The notes beneath the pieces were generated by a model that ran no database searches, was not told the DNA's origin, and saw nothing but the letters and a program-made list of their open reading frames with translations. Position numbers and translations under genes: made by a program. Of a stretch of DNA of 64,000 nucleotides, positions 47,549 to 56,289 are shown one piece after another (within the stretch, counting starts at the first letter, position 1; the number at the start of each line of letters is the position of its first letter). The stretch lies in contig JASFMY010000002.1 of the NCBI GenBank assembly GCA_050117315.1, positions 1 through 64,000 on the forward strand. The letters are read 5' to 3'. The DNA is from JANQIV01 sp050117315 (GTDB taxonomy: Bacteria > Bacteroidota > Ignavibacteria > Ignavibacteriales > Melioribacteraceae).

Positions 47549-49246
47549 ATGAAAACTAAGTTTTTAAAATTTGTTTCTTTGATATCTACCCTCATCATTT
47601 TACTTTTTTGGACAAATACTTGCGATATAACCGATCCGAGAGACGATTTCAAAGTAATCTTTAACCTTGACCCAATAGAGACTGTAATTTCCGGTACTAT
47701 TGTAAACGCTGCTACCGGTGAACCGATTAATACTGCTTCAATAACTGTTTCAATAGAAGGCGAGAATAAAAACGATATCGTTGACCTTACGGCTAAACCT
47801 AAAACCAGCTTCACCACAAATGAAGGTTTTGTTTGTTTCGCCCTTCAAGAATCGGTTTCGCCGACTGAAAACAATCCTGCTAATATAATTGTAACTGCAA
47901 AAGCTGACGGGTATATTTCAAATTTTATCCCGGTTGATATAATGGAATCGGGCAGCGCCTCTTTTATACTGCCTTTAGCTGTAAAAGATAATTTACCTGC
48001 CGGAGTGTGCGTTTCACGGAAAGATTTTCAAACTGATAACAATGGAGCAACTGTTAGCAGTACTGAAATTACTTCCGTGGAAACAGAAACTAATGTTTCT
48101 GCTTCAATTACTATTCCAGAAGGGATAAAATTTATTGATAACAACGGCAATATCTTAACCGGAAATCTAACCGGAGAAATAACTTATTATAGCCCTAAAT
48201 TAGAAGAAGCTCTCAGCTGCTTTCCAGGCGGATTTAATGTTTACACAAATACGAACGGCTTAAGAGAACAATCAACCTTTATAACTGCGGGTGTGGCGGA
48301 AATAAACATAAAAGATGCCGCCGGTAAAGAAGCAAATACTTTTCAGGTGATTGAAAGCTTAAATAAAAAAACAAATAACGATACAACAGAACCATTAATT
48401 GTGATTGAAATTCCTTCTGAAACATATAACCCGGAAACAAACGATTACGTTAAGGAAGGTGATGAAATTGACCTGTGGAGTATGCAGTCTGAATCTGTAG
48501 AATGGGATTGGGAAAATAGAGTTTCTGTACAGTATAACAGTTCAACCGGAAAATTATATGTTGAATTTCAACCTGAACATTTTTCTTCCTGGAATTTTGA
48601 TTGGAAAGGAACTTTCTGTGATATCGGCGGCACAATTAAGTTTACCGGTTTTGAATTCCCGTATCCTTTAAAAGTAGTTTTGATTGGTAATGGCGGACAA
48701 TTCCGTAGAGAATTACGTTTTAGCGACGGTGTAATTACTTTTTACAATCCTCCGAATTTCCCTGTTACTGTGCTTGTCTACGATGGTAATACAAATGAAT
48801 TACTCGGACAAAAAGAAATAGATGACTTATGCTATTTTGGTGAAATTTATTGGGACCTTACTATAAATCCCCCGTCTCCTCCCATTGAGCTAATAATATA
48901 TGCTGAAGGTTGGTGCACATGTGATACGAATTTAGTTATAAGACCTAGTGGAAACCCTATCTGGTATAGAAATTTAACTTTAAGCGAACCTTTATGGATT
49001 GTTGCCGGAAGTTTAGAAAACGGAAGAGTTACTATCCCGACAATATTCCTTGGTCATTCATATGCTTACGGCACCTGGTATCAAGGAAGATGGTATCAAA
49101 TATCAGCAACTGTTTACGAGGATAGAGCAGAGATTAATGGTAATCTTACAACTTCAAATATATTAGAAGTATACTTTAAAGAAGGCAACGTCTTGTATTT
49201 TAAAATGGAATTATCGGATGAAATTTGTAATAATTTATGCGATTAA
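47549..49246 (+). CDS. Putative surface lipoprotein with carboxypeptidase-regulatory-like domain
   Basis: 565 aa. The N-terminus (MKTKFLKFVSLISTLIILLFWTNTC) looks like a lipoprotein signal with Cys25 as lipidation site; the lipobox is loose, as is common in this phylum. The acidic CDITDPRDD that follows could act as a surface-export signal. Residues ~46-130 (ISGTIVNAATGEPINTASI) form a carboxypeptidase-regulatory-like/CNA-B beta-sandwich. The middle and C-terminal parts (~150-565) are beta-rich, with 'SSWNFDWKGTFCDIGG' near 345-360, and are not recognised. AAGGA lies upstream. It is paired with the barrel protein before it, perhaps as a membrane protein and its surface partner. Confidence 0.7.
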   Translation: MKTKFLKFVSLISTLIILLFWTNTCDITDPRDDFKVIFNLDPIETVISGTIVNAATGEPINTASITVSIEGENKNDIVDLTAKPKTSFTTNEGFVCFALQESVSPTENNPANIIVTAKADGYISNFIPVDIMESGSASFILPLAVKDNLPAGVCVSRKDFQTDNNGATVSSTEITSVETETNVSASITIPEGIKFIDNNGNILTGNLTGEITYYSPKLEEALSCFPGGFNVYTNTNGLREQSTFITAGVAEINIKDAAGKEANTFQVIESLNKKTNNDTTEPLIVIEIPSETYNPETNDYVKEGDEIDLWSMQSESVEWDWENRVSVQYNSSTGKLYVEFQPEHFSSWNFDWKGTFCDIGGTIKFTGFEFPYPLKVVLIGNGGQFRRELRFSDGVITFYNPPNFPVTVLVYDGNTNELLGQKEIDDLCYFGEIYWDLTINPPSPPIELIIYAEGWCTCDTNLVIRPSGNPIWYRNLTLSEPLWIVAGSLENGRVTIPTIFLGHSYAYGTWYQGRWYQISATVYEDRAEINGNLTTSNILEVYFKEGNVLYFKMELSDEICNNLCD

Positions 49247-49308
49247 AGATAAGAATTCTATCCGGAGATATATCGTTTTATTGATTGCGGAAATTATATT
49301 CCAACACT

Positions 49309-49337
49309 AAGGCATATCTTATAGCAAGATATGCCTT
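49309..49337 (+). terminator. Hairpin behind the lipoprotein gene, possible terminator
   Basis: A perfect 12-bp stem AAGGCATATCTT-ATAGC-AAGATATGCCTT, 63 bases past the stop at 49246. It lacks a following T-run, so termination would need another factor; it may instead stabilise the transcript. Confidence 0.5.
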
Positions 49338-49409
49338 AACCCGTTGTGTGAAATAGATATTATGATAATAGAAAAAAACAGAATTTAATAGTCATTTTGA
49401 CGAACGTTT

Positions 49410-49516
49410 GATCGGGAAAGCTTTGGGATAACTCCCACGGCCTCACTTTTTGACCGGGAAAGCTTTGGGATAACTCCCACGGCTCCACTTTTTGGTCAGG
49501 GAAGTTTTGGGGGACA
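49410..49516. repeat. 42-bp tandem repeat, about 2.5 copies
   Basis: Copies start at 49410, 49452 and about 49494. The unit is G(A)YCGGGAAAGCTTTGGG followed by ATAACTCCCACGGC and CACTTTTTG. The first two copies differ at a few bases and the third is partial and diverged. No coding frame or known element was recognised. The remaining sequence up to the insertion element (49517-49610) holds nothing identifiable. Confidence 0.8.
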
Positions 49517-49610
49517 ATAAACATGTATAAAGATTTCTCCCCCGAGGAGTCGCATAGGCGTTAACTTAAAAATGTTTCATAGCTCCGGCATTCAGAGTCT
49601 GTTGCAGAAC

Positions 49611-49617
49611 TAAAATA
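49611..49617. repeat. Target-site duplication of the insertion sequence, left copy
   Basis: TAAAATA directly outside the left inverted repeat; the identical heptamer lies at 50625-50631. Confidence 0.8.
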
Positions 49618-50624
49618 ACGTCAGTTCGAAATAAAAAAACTATAAAATGACAAGCTGATTATCCAAAGAAGCAATATTGAGTCTGGGTTTTCGTTCCTTA
49701 AAAGCATAAGCAACAAGCCCAGAAATCAAATTAACTAAAAAGTTACTAACACTCCTATGCCTTGAATGCTCAATCTGGCATACATTTTTTAACTGGTCAT
49801 TTATTGTTTCAATTATGCTTCTCTTTCTCAAAATCAACTTATCTTCTAGTGAAAAGAGTTTGTTTTTCATGTTTTTTCGCAGTTTTGTAAACAATTTGAG
49901 ACCTCTGTTATAAAGATACTCAAAAAGTTCTTGCTTGATATAACCTCGGTCACCAAAGAGTTTTCCTTCCAAGTCTTTGGTTAGTAGATCGATTACATTT
50001 TCGTTTCGATCATCTACATTACCGGGTGTTAACATAAATGCAATAATTTCACCCATATCGTTAACAATCAAATGCAGCTTGAAACCATAAAACCATCCCA
50101 TAGAGGTTTTTCCTCTTCCGGCTATGGATTTGAATACTTTGTGTGATGATATCCTTTGCTGTTTACAGACTTGTATTGTTGTTGAATCAATGAAATATAT
50201 TCCGGTTCTTTCACCGGATTTTCTATAGAATAGAAAAGCAAACAAAATAAATAATGATGATTTTTGTAATTCTACGAACCTATTATAACTTAGTAAAGTA
50301 GGGAAATAAGAGGATAGAAATTTCTTTACATAATTGAGGTAAAAATTCTTTAGGGTGCGATAATTGCTATTATGGAAGAGTATCATAATGGTTATTATCT
50401 CGCTTGGGCTTAGTTTTGACGGTTTGTTTCTTTTCTTGCCGTTTTCTTTAAGTATCTTTTTATCTAATGTTGGCTTGAAAGTTTTGTAAAAATCATCAAC
50501 TTCGCAGTAAATTACTGTTATGTCTTTCATAGTTTTTTTTAGTAAAAGCTCTATGAGCTTAACATAATTAGTAAGTGATTAATTCCACATTCTCTTTTTT
50601 TTGTTGCTTATTTCGAACTGACGT
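49618..50624 (-). mobile_element. Complete IS982-family insertion sequence, 1007 bp
   Basis: Bounded by perfect 17-bp inverted repeats ACGTCAGTTCGAAATAA (49618-49634 and 50608-50624) and flanked by the 7-bp direct repeat TAAAATA. It holds one intact transposase gene. Terminal repeats starting AC and 7-9-bp target duplications fit IS982. Intact ends, gene and target duplication indicate a fairly recent insertion, into a non-coding spot between the 42-bp repeats and the palindrome cluster. Confidence 0.92.
49640..50530 (-). CDS. IS982-family DDE transposase
   Basis: 296 aa, full length for the family. Catalytic residues can be placed: Asp115 in YFIDSTTIQVC, Asp194 in FGDRGYIKQ, and Glu241 in RSIIETINDQLK. 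The conserved block MGWFYGFKLHLIVND (144-158) and LTPGNVDDR precede the second Asp. No frameshift or premature stop. No ribosome site is visible, as is usual for transposases, which keeps expression low. The start MKDITVIYCEVDDFY matches family N-termini. Confidence 0.93.
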   Translation of the reverse strand: MKDITVIYCEVDDFYKTFKPTLDKKILKENGKKRNKPSKLSPSEIITIMILFHNSNYRTLKNFYLNYVKKFLSSYFPTLLSYNRFVELQKSSLFILFAFLFYRKSGERTGIYFIDSTTIQVCKQQRISSHKVFKSIAGRGKTSMGWFYGFKLHLIVNDMGEIIAFMLTPGNVDDRNENVIDLLTKDLEGKLFGDRGYIKQELFEYLYNRGLKLFTKLRKNMKNKLFSLEDKLILRKRSIIETINDQLKNVCQIEHSRHRSVSNFLVNLISGLVAYAFKERKPRLNIASLDNQLVIL

Positions 50625-50631
50625 TAAAATA
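50625..50631. repeat. Target-site duplication of the insertion sequence, right copy
   Basis: TAAAATA, identical to 49611-49617. Confidence 0.8.
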
Positions 50632-50638
50632 AATAATC

Positions 50639-50778
50639 ATAGCCACGATCCTTCAGGTCGTGGACAATAAGTCTCAACAAAAACTCTGGGCTTTAGCCCA
50701 ATTTTCTCTCATATTTGGGCTAAAGCCCAGAGTTGTGTGTGTTGATAATTCTTTCCCCAACTTGAAAGTTGGGGCTAT
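50639..50778. repeat. Composite palindrome cluster (three hairpins)
   Basis: Three hairpins in a row: CCACGA...TCGTGG (50643-50663); a long one with perfect 20-bp arms AACTCTGGGCTTTAGCCCAA (50682-50701 and 50715-50734) around a 13-base loop; and CCCCAACTTGAAAGTTGGGG (50755-50774). The unit opens ATAGCC and closes GGCTAT. It resembles a REP/BIME-type mosaic of palindromes unrelated to the permease tail palindrome. The following 50779-50943 holds nothing identifiable. Confidence 0.8.
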
Positions 50779-50943
50779 TGCTAAAAAATAAATATTTAGT
50801 ATTAAATTGACGCTTATGCGAGGAGTCGGGATCGAAATTAACAACTCAAAATATTATGTTACTCAACTATTCCATAAAATTAACCTTTCAATTTCACACA
50901 ATGGGTATGCTTTAGCGTTAAAATAAAGAACAATTTCCTGTTT

Positions 50944-53556
50944 TTATTCTGTTCGTAAAGCATTAACCGGGTTAGATAAAGCCGACTTAAACGCATGATA
51001 ACTGACTATGATAAGCGCAACAATTAACGCAATTAAACCGGAGGCTATAAAAATCCATACTGTAATATTTATTTTATAAGCAAAATCGGTAAGCCATTTA
51101 TTTAGTAAATAATAAGAAACCGGCCATGCAATTATATTTGCAATTAAAACCAGGTATAAAAAATCCTTGGCAAGCATAAAAGTTATTTCGTAAACAGACG
51201 CTCCCAGTACTTTTCTTACACCAATTTCTTTTGTCCGCTGCTCAACAGTGTATGACGCCAGTCCGAATAAACCGAGGCAGGCAACAAAGAGGATTAAAAA
51301 AGTAAACGAGTTGATAATTTTTTCAAGACGCATATCGGATTTATAGAGCGCATCAATTGTTTCATCAAGGAATTTATAATTAAACGGTGTTGCCGGTAAT
51401 AATTTTTTCCAGGTGTTAGTCAGCACGGCAATTGTTTCATGCAAATTTCCTTTTTCAAAACGCAGAATCAAATCGTTATATTCCTCGTCATAAAAAATAC
51501 AGAGGGGCTTTATTTCCGAATGTAATGTGCCGAAATGAAAATCTTTTACAACGCCGATAATTTCCATGTCTTCAATCTTTTTACCTACAGGTGAATCCAT
51601 TCCCATAGCTTTTACTGCTGTTTCGTTTACCACTACCGCTGTATTACTGTCGGCGGAAAACTCACCGGAAAAAAACCGTCCTTCGGACATTTTCAATTGA
51701 AGAGTATTTGCATAATCAAAATCAGCGTTTAATATCTGCAACAGAACCGATGCATTTGTTCTTTTACCTTCCCAGTCCGGTGCAATTGAGGATCCTAAAT
51801 AAGATGGAAGTTCCGACACCGCAGTAATACTTTTAATCCCGGAAATTTTTTTGAATTCCTTTTTTAATAAATCTACTTTTTGACGGCTGTCTCTATTTAA
51901 CCCGATATGTAAAAGATTCTCTTTATTATAACCCAGTTTTTGATTTCTAATTAATTTAAGCTGACTCCCTATTACAAACACGCCGGCTATCAACGATATG
52001 GTTAGAATAAATTGAAAAGTAACAAGAACCTTGCGGAATAATAAACCGGCAGCACTGCTTTTGCTAAATCCTTTGAATACTTCAACCGGTCGAAAAGACG
52101 AAAGGAAAACCGCCGGGTAGCTTCCCGCAACTAACCCCGTAAAAACGGCTATGATAAAAAGTAAAACCAGGAACATGTAACTCTCTTCAATATTAATAGA
52201 AAGCGATTTGCCGGACAATTCGTTAAAGTAAGGAAGCAGAAGAAGAACAAGAAAAAGCGAAGCAAAGAGCGAAATAAACACCGTTAAAAAAGATTCACCG
52301 TAAAATTGAAATACGATTTGCTTTTTTACAGCTCCTATTACTTTTCGCATTCCCACTTCTTTTGCACGTTTAATTGAACGCGCCGTGGACAAATTCATAA
52401 AGTTTATACAGGCTGTAAAAAGAATGAACAGAGCAATAGTGGTGAATATATAGATATATTTTATATCGCCCGTTTCATTTATACTTCTTACCGAGTATAG
52501 ATGAATGCTTGTCAAAGGCTGCAAAGAGAGTTCCGCAAAAACCTTTTCAACATTCTTTTTAATTACACCGGAAATTTTGGAAGACACAATTTCTGTATCT
52601 GCTTTATTGTTAAGCATTATATATGTTTTAATGTAAAAGTTATTCCATCCCTCGATATTGTAACCAAAGTCTTTGAGGTTTTGAAACGGCACAATAAAAC
52701 CAAACTGCAAATGAGAGTTTGACGGTACATCTTCTATTACCCCCGTAACCAAATAATTAAATTGATTCTCTATTGTTAACACTTTGCCGATTGGATCTTG
52801 TGAACCAAAATATTTTTCAGCCGTTTTTTTTGTAAGTATTACTTCATTCGGCTGAGTTAAAGTTTGACGGGATTCTCCTTTTAAAAATTTGTATGTAAAT
52901 ATTTCAAAGAAAGAAGGGTCAACAAACAGCAAACCGTCTTCGTTAAAATAATTGTCGTTATACTTTACAGTCTTTCTATTCAATGATACAACTCTAACGG
53001 TATTTTCAATATCCGGATAGTTTTCCAGGAGATATGGCGCCAAAGCCGGCGGGTTGGATGAGAAAACAAGATCGCTTCCGTCGGTAAATTTTTCATAGTC
53101 AATAATTCTAAAGATTCTGTCTGTATTTTCGTGAAACCTGTCGTAACTCAATTCATCCTGTACCCAAAGCAGGATCAGGATTGTGCAGGTTAAACCAATT
53201 GTAAGTCCAAATATATTTATAAAGGAATATCCTTTATACCTTTTGATATTCCGCAGCGCAACTTTCGCATAATTCCAGAACAATGACGGCATCCACCACG
53301 GTGACTGCCACGTGGGTCTGCCGTTTAATTTGTTTGTTGTATCGGTTTTAAAGTATTCGTTTCCTATCTCTTCTGTCTTCCCGATTTTTTTAACCGCAAA
53401 GTTGAAGGCTTCTTCTTTGCTTACTCCGAGGTTAACTTTTTCTTCTATTAGATCCCTTAAATGCGATTCAAGTTCTTCAATATAGCCTTCCTCTAAGGAT
53501 TGATTTTTTCTTAATCTTTTTTTCCACTTTTTTATTTTATCTTCCAAATTAAACAT
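50944..53556 (-). CDS. Orphan FtsX/MacB-like permease with N-terminal prefix domain
   Basis: 870 aa. Residues 1-70 are a charged helical prefix (MFNLEDKIKKWKKRLRKN, then EELESHLRDLIEE and SKEEAFNFAVKKIG), like the HAAS-type or permease-prefix domain found before such permeases in other phyla. TM1 follows at ~111-131 after WMPSLFWNYAKVALRN. Both cytoplasmic motifs are canonical (KEVGMRKVIGAVKK ~390; KEIGVRKVLGAS ~776). The second periplasmic domain has NETAVKAMGMDSPVGKK and VVKDFHFGTLHSEIKP. The tail is the odd one out: NPVNALRTE, with Thr for Tyr. It is last in its run, with no palindrome behind it. AGGGA precedes the ATG. Confidence 0.9.
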   Translation of the reverse strand: MFNLEDKIKKWKKRLRKNQSLEEGYIEELESHLRDLIEEKVNLGVSKEEAFNFAVKKIGKTEEIGNEYFKTDTTNKLNGRPTWQSPWWMPSLFWNYAKVALRNIKRYKGYSFINIFGLTIGLTCTILILLWVQDELSYDRFHENTDRIFRIIDYEKFTDGSDLVFSSNPPALAPYLLENYPDIENTVRVVSLNRKTVKYNDNYFNEDGLLFVDPSFFEIFTYKFLKGESRQTLTQPNEVILTKKTAEKYFGSQDPIGKVLTIENQFNYLVTGVIEDVPSNSHLQFGFIVPFQNLKDFGYNIEGWNNFYIKTYIMLNNKADTEIVSSKISGVIKKNVEKVFAELSLQPLTSIHLYSVRSINETGDIKYIYIFTTIALFILFTACINFMNLSTARSIKRAKEVGMRKVIGAVKKQIVFQFYGESFLTVFISLFASLFLVLLLLPYFNELSGKSLSINIEESYMFLVLLFIIAVFTGLVAGSYPAVFLSSFRPVEVFKGFSKSSAAGLLFRKVLVTFQFILTISLIAGVFVIGSQLKLIRNQKLGYNKENLLHIGLNRDSRQKVDLLKKEFKKISGIKSITAVSELPSYLGSSIAPDWEGKRTNASVLLQILNADFDYANTLQLKMSEGRFFSGEFSADSNTAVVVNETAVKAMGMDSPVGKKIEDMEIIGVVKDFHFGTLHSEIKPLCIFYDEEYNDLILRFEKGNLHETIAVLTNTWKKLLPATPFNYKFLDETIDALYKSDMRLEKIINSFTFLILFVACLGLFGLASYTVEQRTKEIGVRKVLGASVYEITFMLAKDFLYLVLIANIIAWPVSYYLLNKWLTDFAYKINITVWIFIASGLIALIVALIIVSYHAFKSALSNPVNALRTE

Positions 53557-53575
53557 GTTTTCCCTGGTTTATATT

Positions 53576-56224
53576 TTATTCATACTTTAATGCTCTTACG
53601 GGATTTGCCAATGCCGCTTTAATTGAATGATAACCCACAGTGAGCAGTGTAATTAACATGCTTATTACTATTGTTCCTAAAAATATGTAGAAACCGATCT
53701 TTGCCCTGTATGCAAAACTATCCAGCCATTTATTCGAGAAATAATATGCAGCAGGCATGATTATTAAATTAGCCGTAATAACCCATTTAATAAATTGTTT
53801 GGAAAGTATTGTAACTATTGACCCGACACTTGCGCCTAATACTTTTCTTACCCCGATCTCTTTTGATTTCTGCTCGGTTAAAAACGAAACCAAACCCAGC
53901 ACACCGATGCAGCTTATCAAAACGGCAAAGAAGGTACTATAAGTAAGCAGCTTGCCGATTGTTTTTTCATTGTTATAAAATTTTTCAAACTCTTCATTCA
54001 TAAAATAAAATTCAAACGGATATCCCGGTGAAAAGCGTGCCGTGTTTTCTTTTATATAATCAATTGTTTCCGCAGCGTTCTCAGTATTTATCTTTACCGA
54101 TAAATACCTGTTTCCCGCAGGATTCAGAATAAGAATAGTCGGCCAGATTTTTTCCTTTAACGACGAATAGTGAAAGTCTTTAATCACACCGATAATTGAA
54201 AGTTCTTTATCACCATCACCGCCGAATTCAATCTGTTTGCCTATGGGGGTGCCCATTCCCAACTTGTTAGCGGCAGTCTGGTTAATAATAACCGATTTAT
54301 TTTCGTCTGTAATAAATTCTTTTGAAAAATTTCTTCCTTGTTCAAACTCAATCCCGAAAGTGTCAAAGAAGTTATAATCAACTATCAATACCCGCACTTG
54401 AAGCCTTCCATCTCCTTCTTTTCCTTTTTGTGCAGCATTCTCCGTCATTGTTGAACCGGAAGCCGGTGAGCCGCTTGAAAAGGTAAGGTTTGAAATTGAA
54501 CTGTTGCTTAACAGACTGTTTTTTAGGGATTGCGGGTTTTCCCAGAGTTTATCGTCGTCAATGGGAATAACAATTATTTCATCTTTGTTAATTCCCAAAT
54601 CTTTGTTAACAAGGTAGTTAATCTGGCTGAACACGGTAAAGGTGCTTATTATTAAAAAGGAAGAAATTGCAAACTGGATAATTACAAGCAGCGATCTCAG
54701 CGAATATCCTTTGTTGCTTTTTATCAAACTGTTCTTTAGTACAACAGCCGGTTTGACCGAAGACAATATAAACGCCGGGTAGCCGCCTGCCGCTATGCTT
54801 GTAAAAATCAACATAACGAAAATAATTGTTAAAAATTTCCAGTTAAGAAGTATAGAAAACGACATGCCGGTTTTAACAAGGCTGTTAACTTCAGGGATAG
54901 CGGCATAAACTAATGCCAGTGATATTGTCAAAGAAATTAATGTTAAAATAAACGACTCGCTTAAAAACTGTTTAACCAGTTGAAACCTGCCTGCGCCTAT
55001 AACTTTTCTAATTCCAATTTCTTTGTTTCTTCTTGCCGAACGGGCGGTTGAAAGATTTATAAAATTTATGCACGCTATAATCAAAATAAAAACAGCAATT
55101 GCACCGAACACGTATAAGTACTCAACAGGAGTAACCTTTGCGTTATCATACATCAGGAAATCCGTAAAATGTACGTCACTTAAAGGTTGAATGCGCATTT
55201 CGTATCTCGGACGGGATTCTTCATCAAGATTTTTGTCCGTTACTTTTTCAATCTTCTCTTCAACTATTTGAGGTTGAGCGCCGTTTCTTAACAAAAGGTA
55301 AGTATATTCATTGCCGAAACTTGTCCACTTGCTGTACCTCTGGAAGTTATTTTCGTTTAATGAACTTACGGAAGCAATTATTCCCGTATTAAAATGAGAG
55401 TTTGAAGGAATATCGTAGAACACGCCGGTAATGTTAAACAAAGTTTTATTGTCAATTTTAATGCTCTGCCCCACAGCTTCCTTATCACCGAAATATTTTG
55501 ATGCCATCTTTTCGGAAATGATCAAGGAGTTTGGATTTATTAATGCCGTGTTTTTATTTCCTTCTTTTAAATCAATACTAAAGACATCCAGTATCCCGGG
55601 ATCGCTGTAAAAAATTCTTTCAAAAAAAATCTTTTCGTTAAAAGAAACCGACTTGGTTGTTTGGCATATTCTTACTGCTTTTTCTATCTCCGGAATTTCT
55701 TTAACAGCCGGAGCAAATGGAAACATAACAGGAGCCATAGCCGATGTGCCGCTTGACCTGTTTAGCCGGGTATAAACCCGGTATATCCTGTCTTTCTTTT
55801 CGTGAAAATTATCAAAGCTCAACTCATAATTAATAACCATTGAAATTAATATAACGCATGCTATCCCTAGCGATAAACCGGTAATATTAATAAGTGAATA
55901 CCCCTTGTGCTTTCGAATATTTCTCAACGCGGTTTTAAAGTAATTCCACACAAGTTCCGGCATCCAGAACGGGGCTTCCCATGACGGTTTTCCGCTGACC
56001 GATTTTGCATCGCTTTTGAAATATTCACCGGCTAACTTTTCAGTGTTACCTATAAACTCTTTTGCTTTTGTAAATGCTTCTTCTTCGCTTAATCCTAATG
56101 ATATTTCTTTTTCTATTTCATCTCTTAGGTGAGCTTCCAGTTCTTCAATGCAGCCATCTTCAAGTGATTGATTCTTCCTTAACTGTTTGTGCCAGCGCTT
56201 AATTGATTTTTCTAAGTTGAACAT
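53576..56224 (-). CDS. Orphan FtsX/MacB-like permease with N-terminal prefix domain
   Basis: 882 aa; prefix at 1-70 (MFNLEKSIKRWHKQLRKN, ELEAHLRDEIEKE, LSEEEAFTKAKEFIG). The first periplasmic domain carries KYFGDKEAVGQ and DIPSNSHFNTGI. The cytoplasmic motifs are KEIGIRKVIGAGRFQ (~400) and KEIGVRKVLGASVGS (~788). TM3 is atypical (LTISLALVYAAIPEVN instead of LVELxLP) and TM8 reads IGFYIFLGTIVISMLITLL. The tail is ANPVRALKYE. The second periplasmic domain includes NQTAANKLGMGTPIGKQI and VIKDFHYSSLKEKIWP. AAAGGA lies directly before the ATG. The downstream gene starts 19 bases after its stop; no tail palindrome there. Confidence 0.9.
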   Translation of the reverse strand: MFNLEKSIKRWHKQLRKNQSLEDGCIEELEAHLRDEIEKEISLGLSEEEAFTKAKEFIGNTEKLAGEYFKSDAKSVSGKPSWEAPFWMPELVWNYFKTALRNIRKHKGYSLINITGLSLGIACVILISMVINYELSFDNFHEKKDRIYRVYTRLNRSSGTSAMAPVMFPFAPAVKEIPEIEKAVRICQTTKSVSFNEKIFFERIFYSDPGILDVFSIDLKEGNKNTALINPNSLIISEKMASKYFGDKEAVGQSIKIDNKTLFNITGVFYDIPSNSHFNTGIIASVSSLNENNFQRYSKWTSFGNEYTYLLLRNGAQPQIVEEKIEKVTDKNLDEESRPRYEMRIQPLSDVHFTDFLMYDNAKVTPVEYLYVFGAIAVFILIIACINFINLSTARSARRNKEIGIRKVIGAGRFQLVKQFLSESFILTLISLTISLALVYAAIPEVNSLVKTGMSFSILLNWKFLTIIFVMLIFTSIAAGGYPAFILSSVKPAVVLKNSLIKSNKGYSLRSLLVIIQFAISSFLIISTFTVFSQINYLVNKDLGINKDEIIVIPIDDDKLWENPQSLKNSLLSNSSISNLTFSSGSPASGSTMTENAAQKGKEGDGRLQVRVLIVDYNFFDTFGIEFEQGRNFSKEFITDENKSVIINQTAANKLGMGTPIGKQIEFGGDGDKELSIIGVIKDFHYSSLKEKIWPTILILNPAGNRYLSVKINTENAAETIDYIKENTARFSPGYPFEFYFMNEEFEKFYNNEKTIGKLLTYSTFFAVLISCIGVLGLVSFLTEQKSKEIGVRKVLGASVGSIVTILSKQFIKWVITANLIIMPAAYYFSNKWLDSFAYRAKIGFYIFLGTIVISMLITLLTVGYHSIKAALANPVRALKYE

Positions 56225-56238
56225 TTCCTTTCTTTTTT

Positions 56239-56289
56239 TTATTCATATTTCAAAGGCTTTATCCCGCAAATGCGGAATTTCGGCAACGA
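56239..56289 (-). repeat. Tail module with fossil KPLKYE-stop
   Basis: The only tail module among the prefix-bearing genes. Hairpin ATTCCGCA-TT-TGCGGGAT in sense (56261-56278), 11 bases past the stop of 56290-58962, followed by fossil I-K-P-L-K-Y-E-stop (56239-56260). Confidence 0.8.

Noticed and set aside
50643..50774. Hairpin cluster as tRNA or structured RNA gene
   Set aside because: The stems do not form a cloverleaf and there is no conserved T-loop or anticodon pattern; simple palindromes fit better.
3709..56289. Regularly spaced palindromes as a CRISPR or integron attC array
   Set aside because: They are separated by whole permease genes, have no spacers, and no Cas or integrase gene is present; each is tied to a permease tail.
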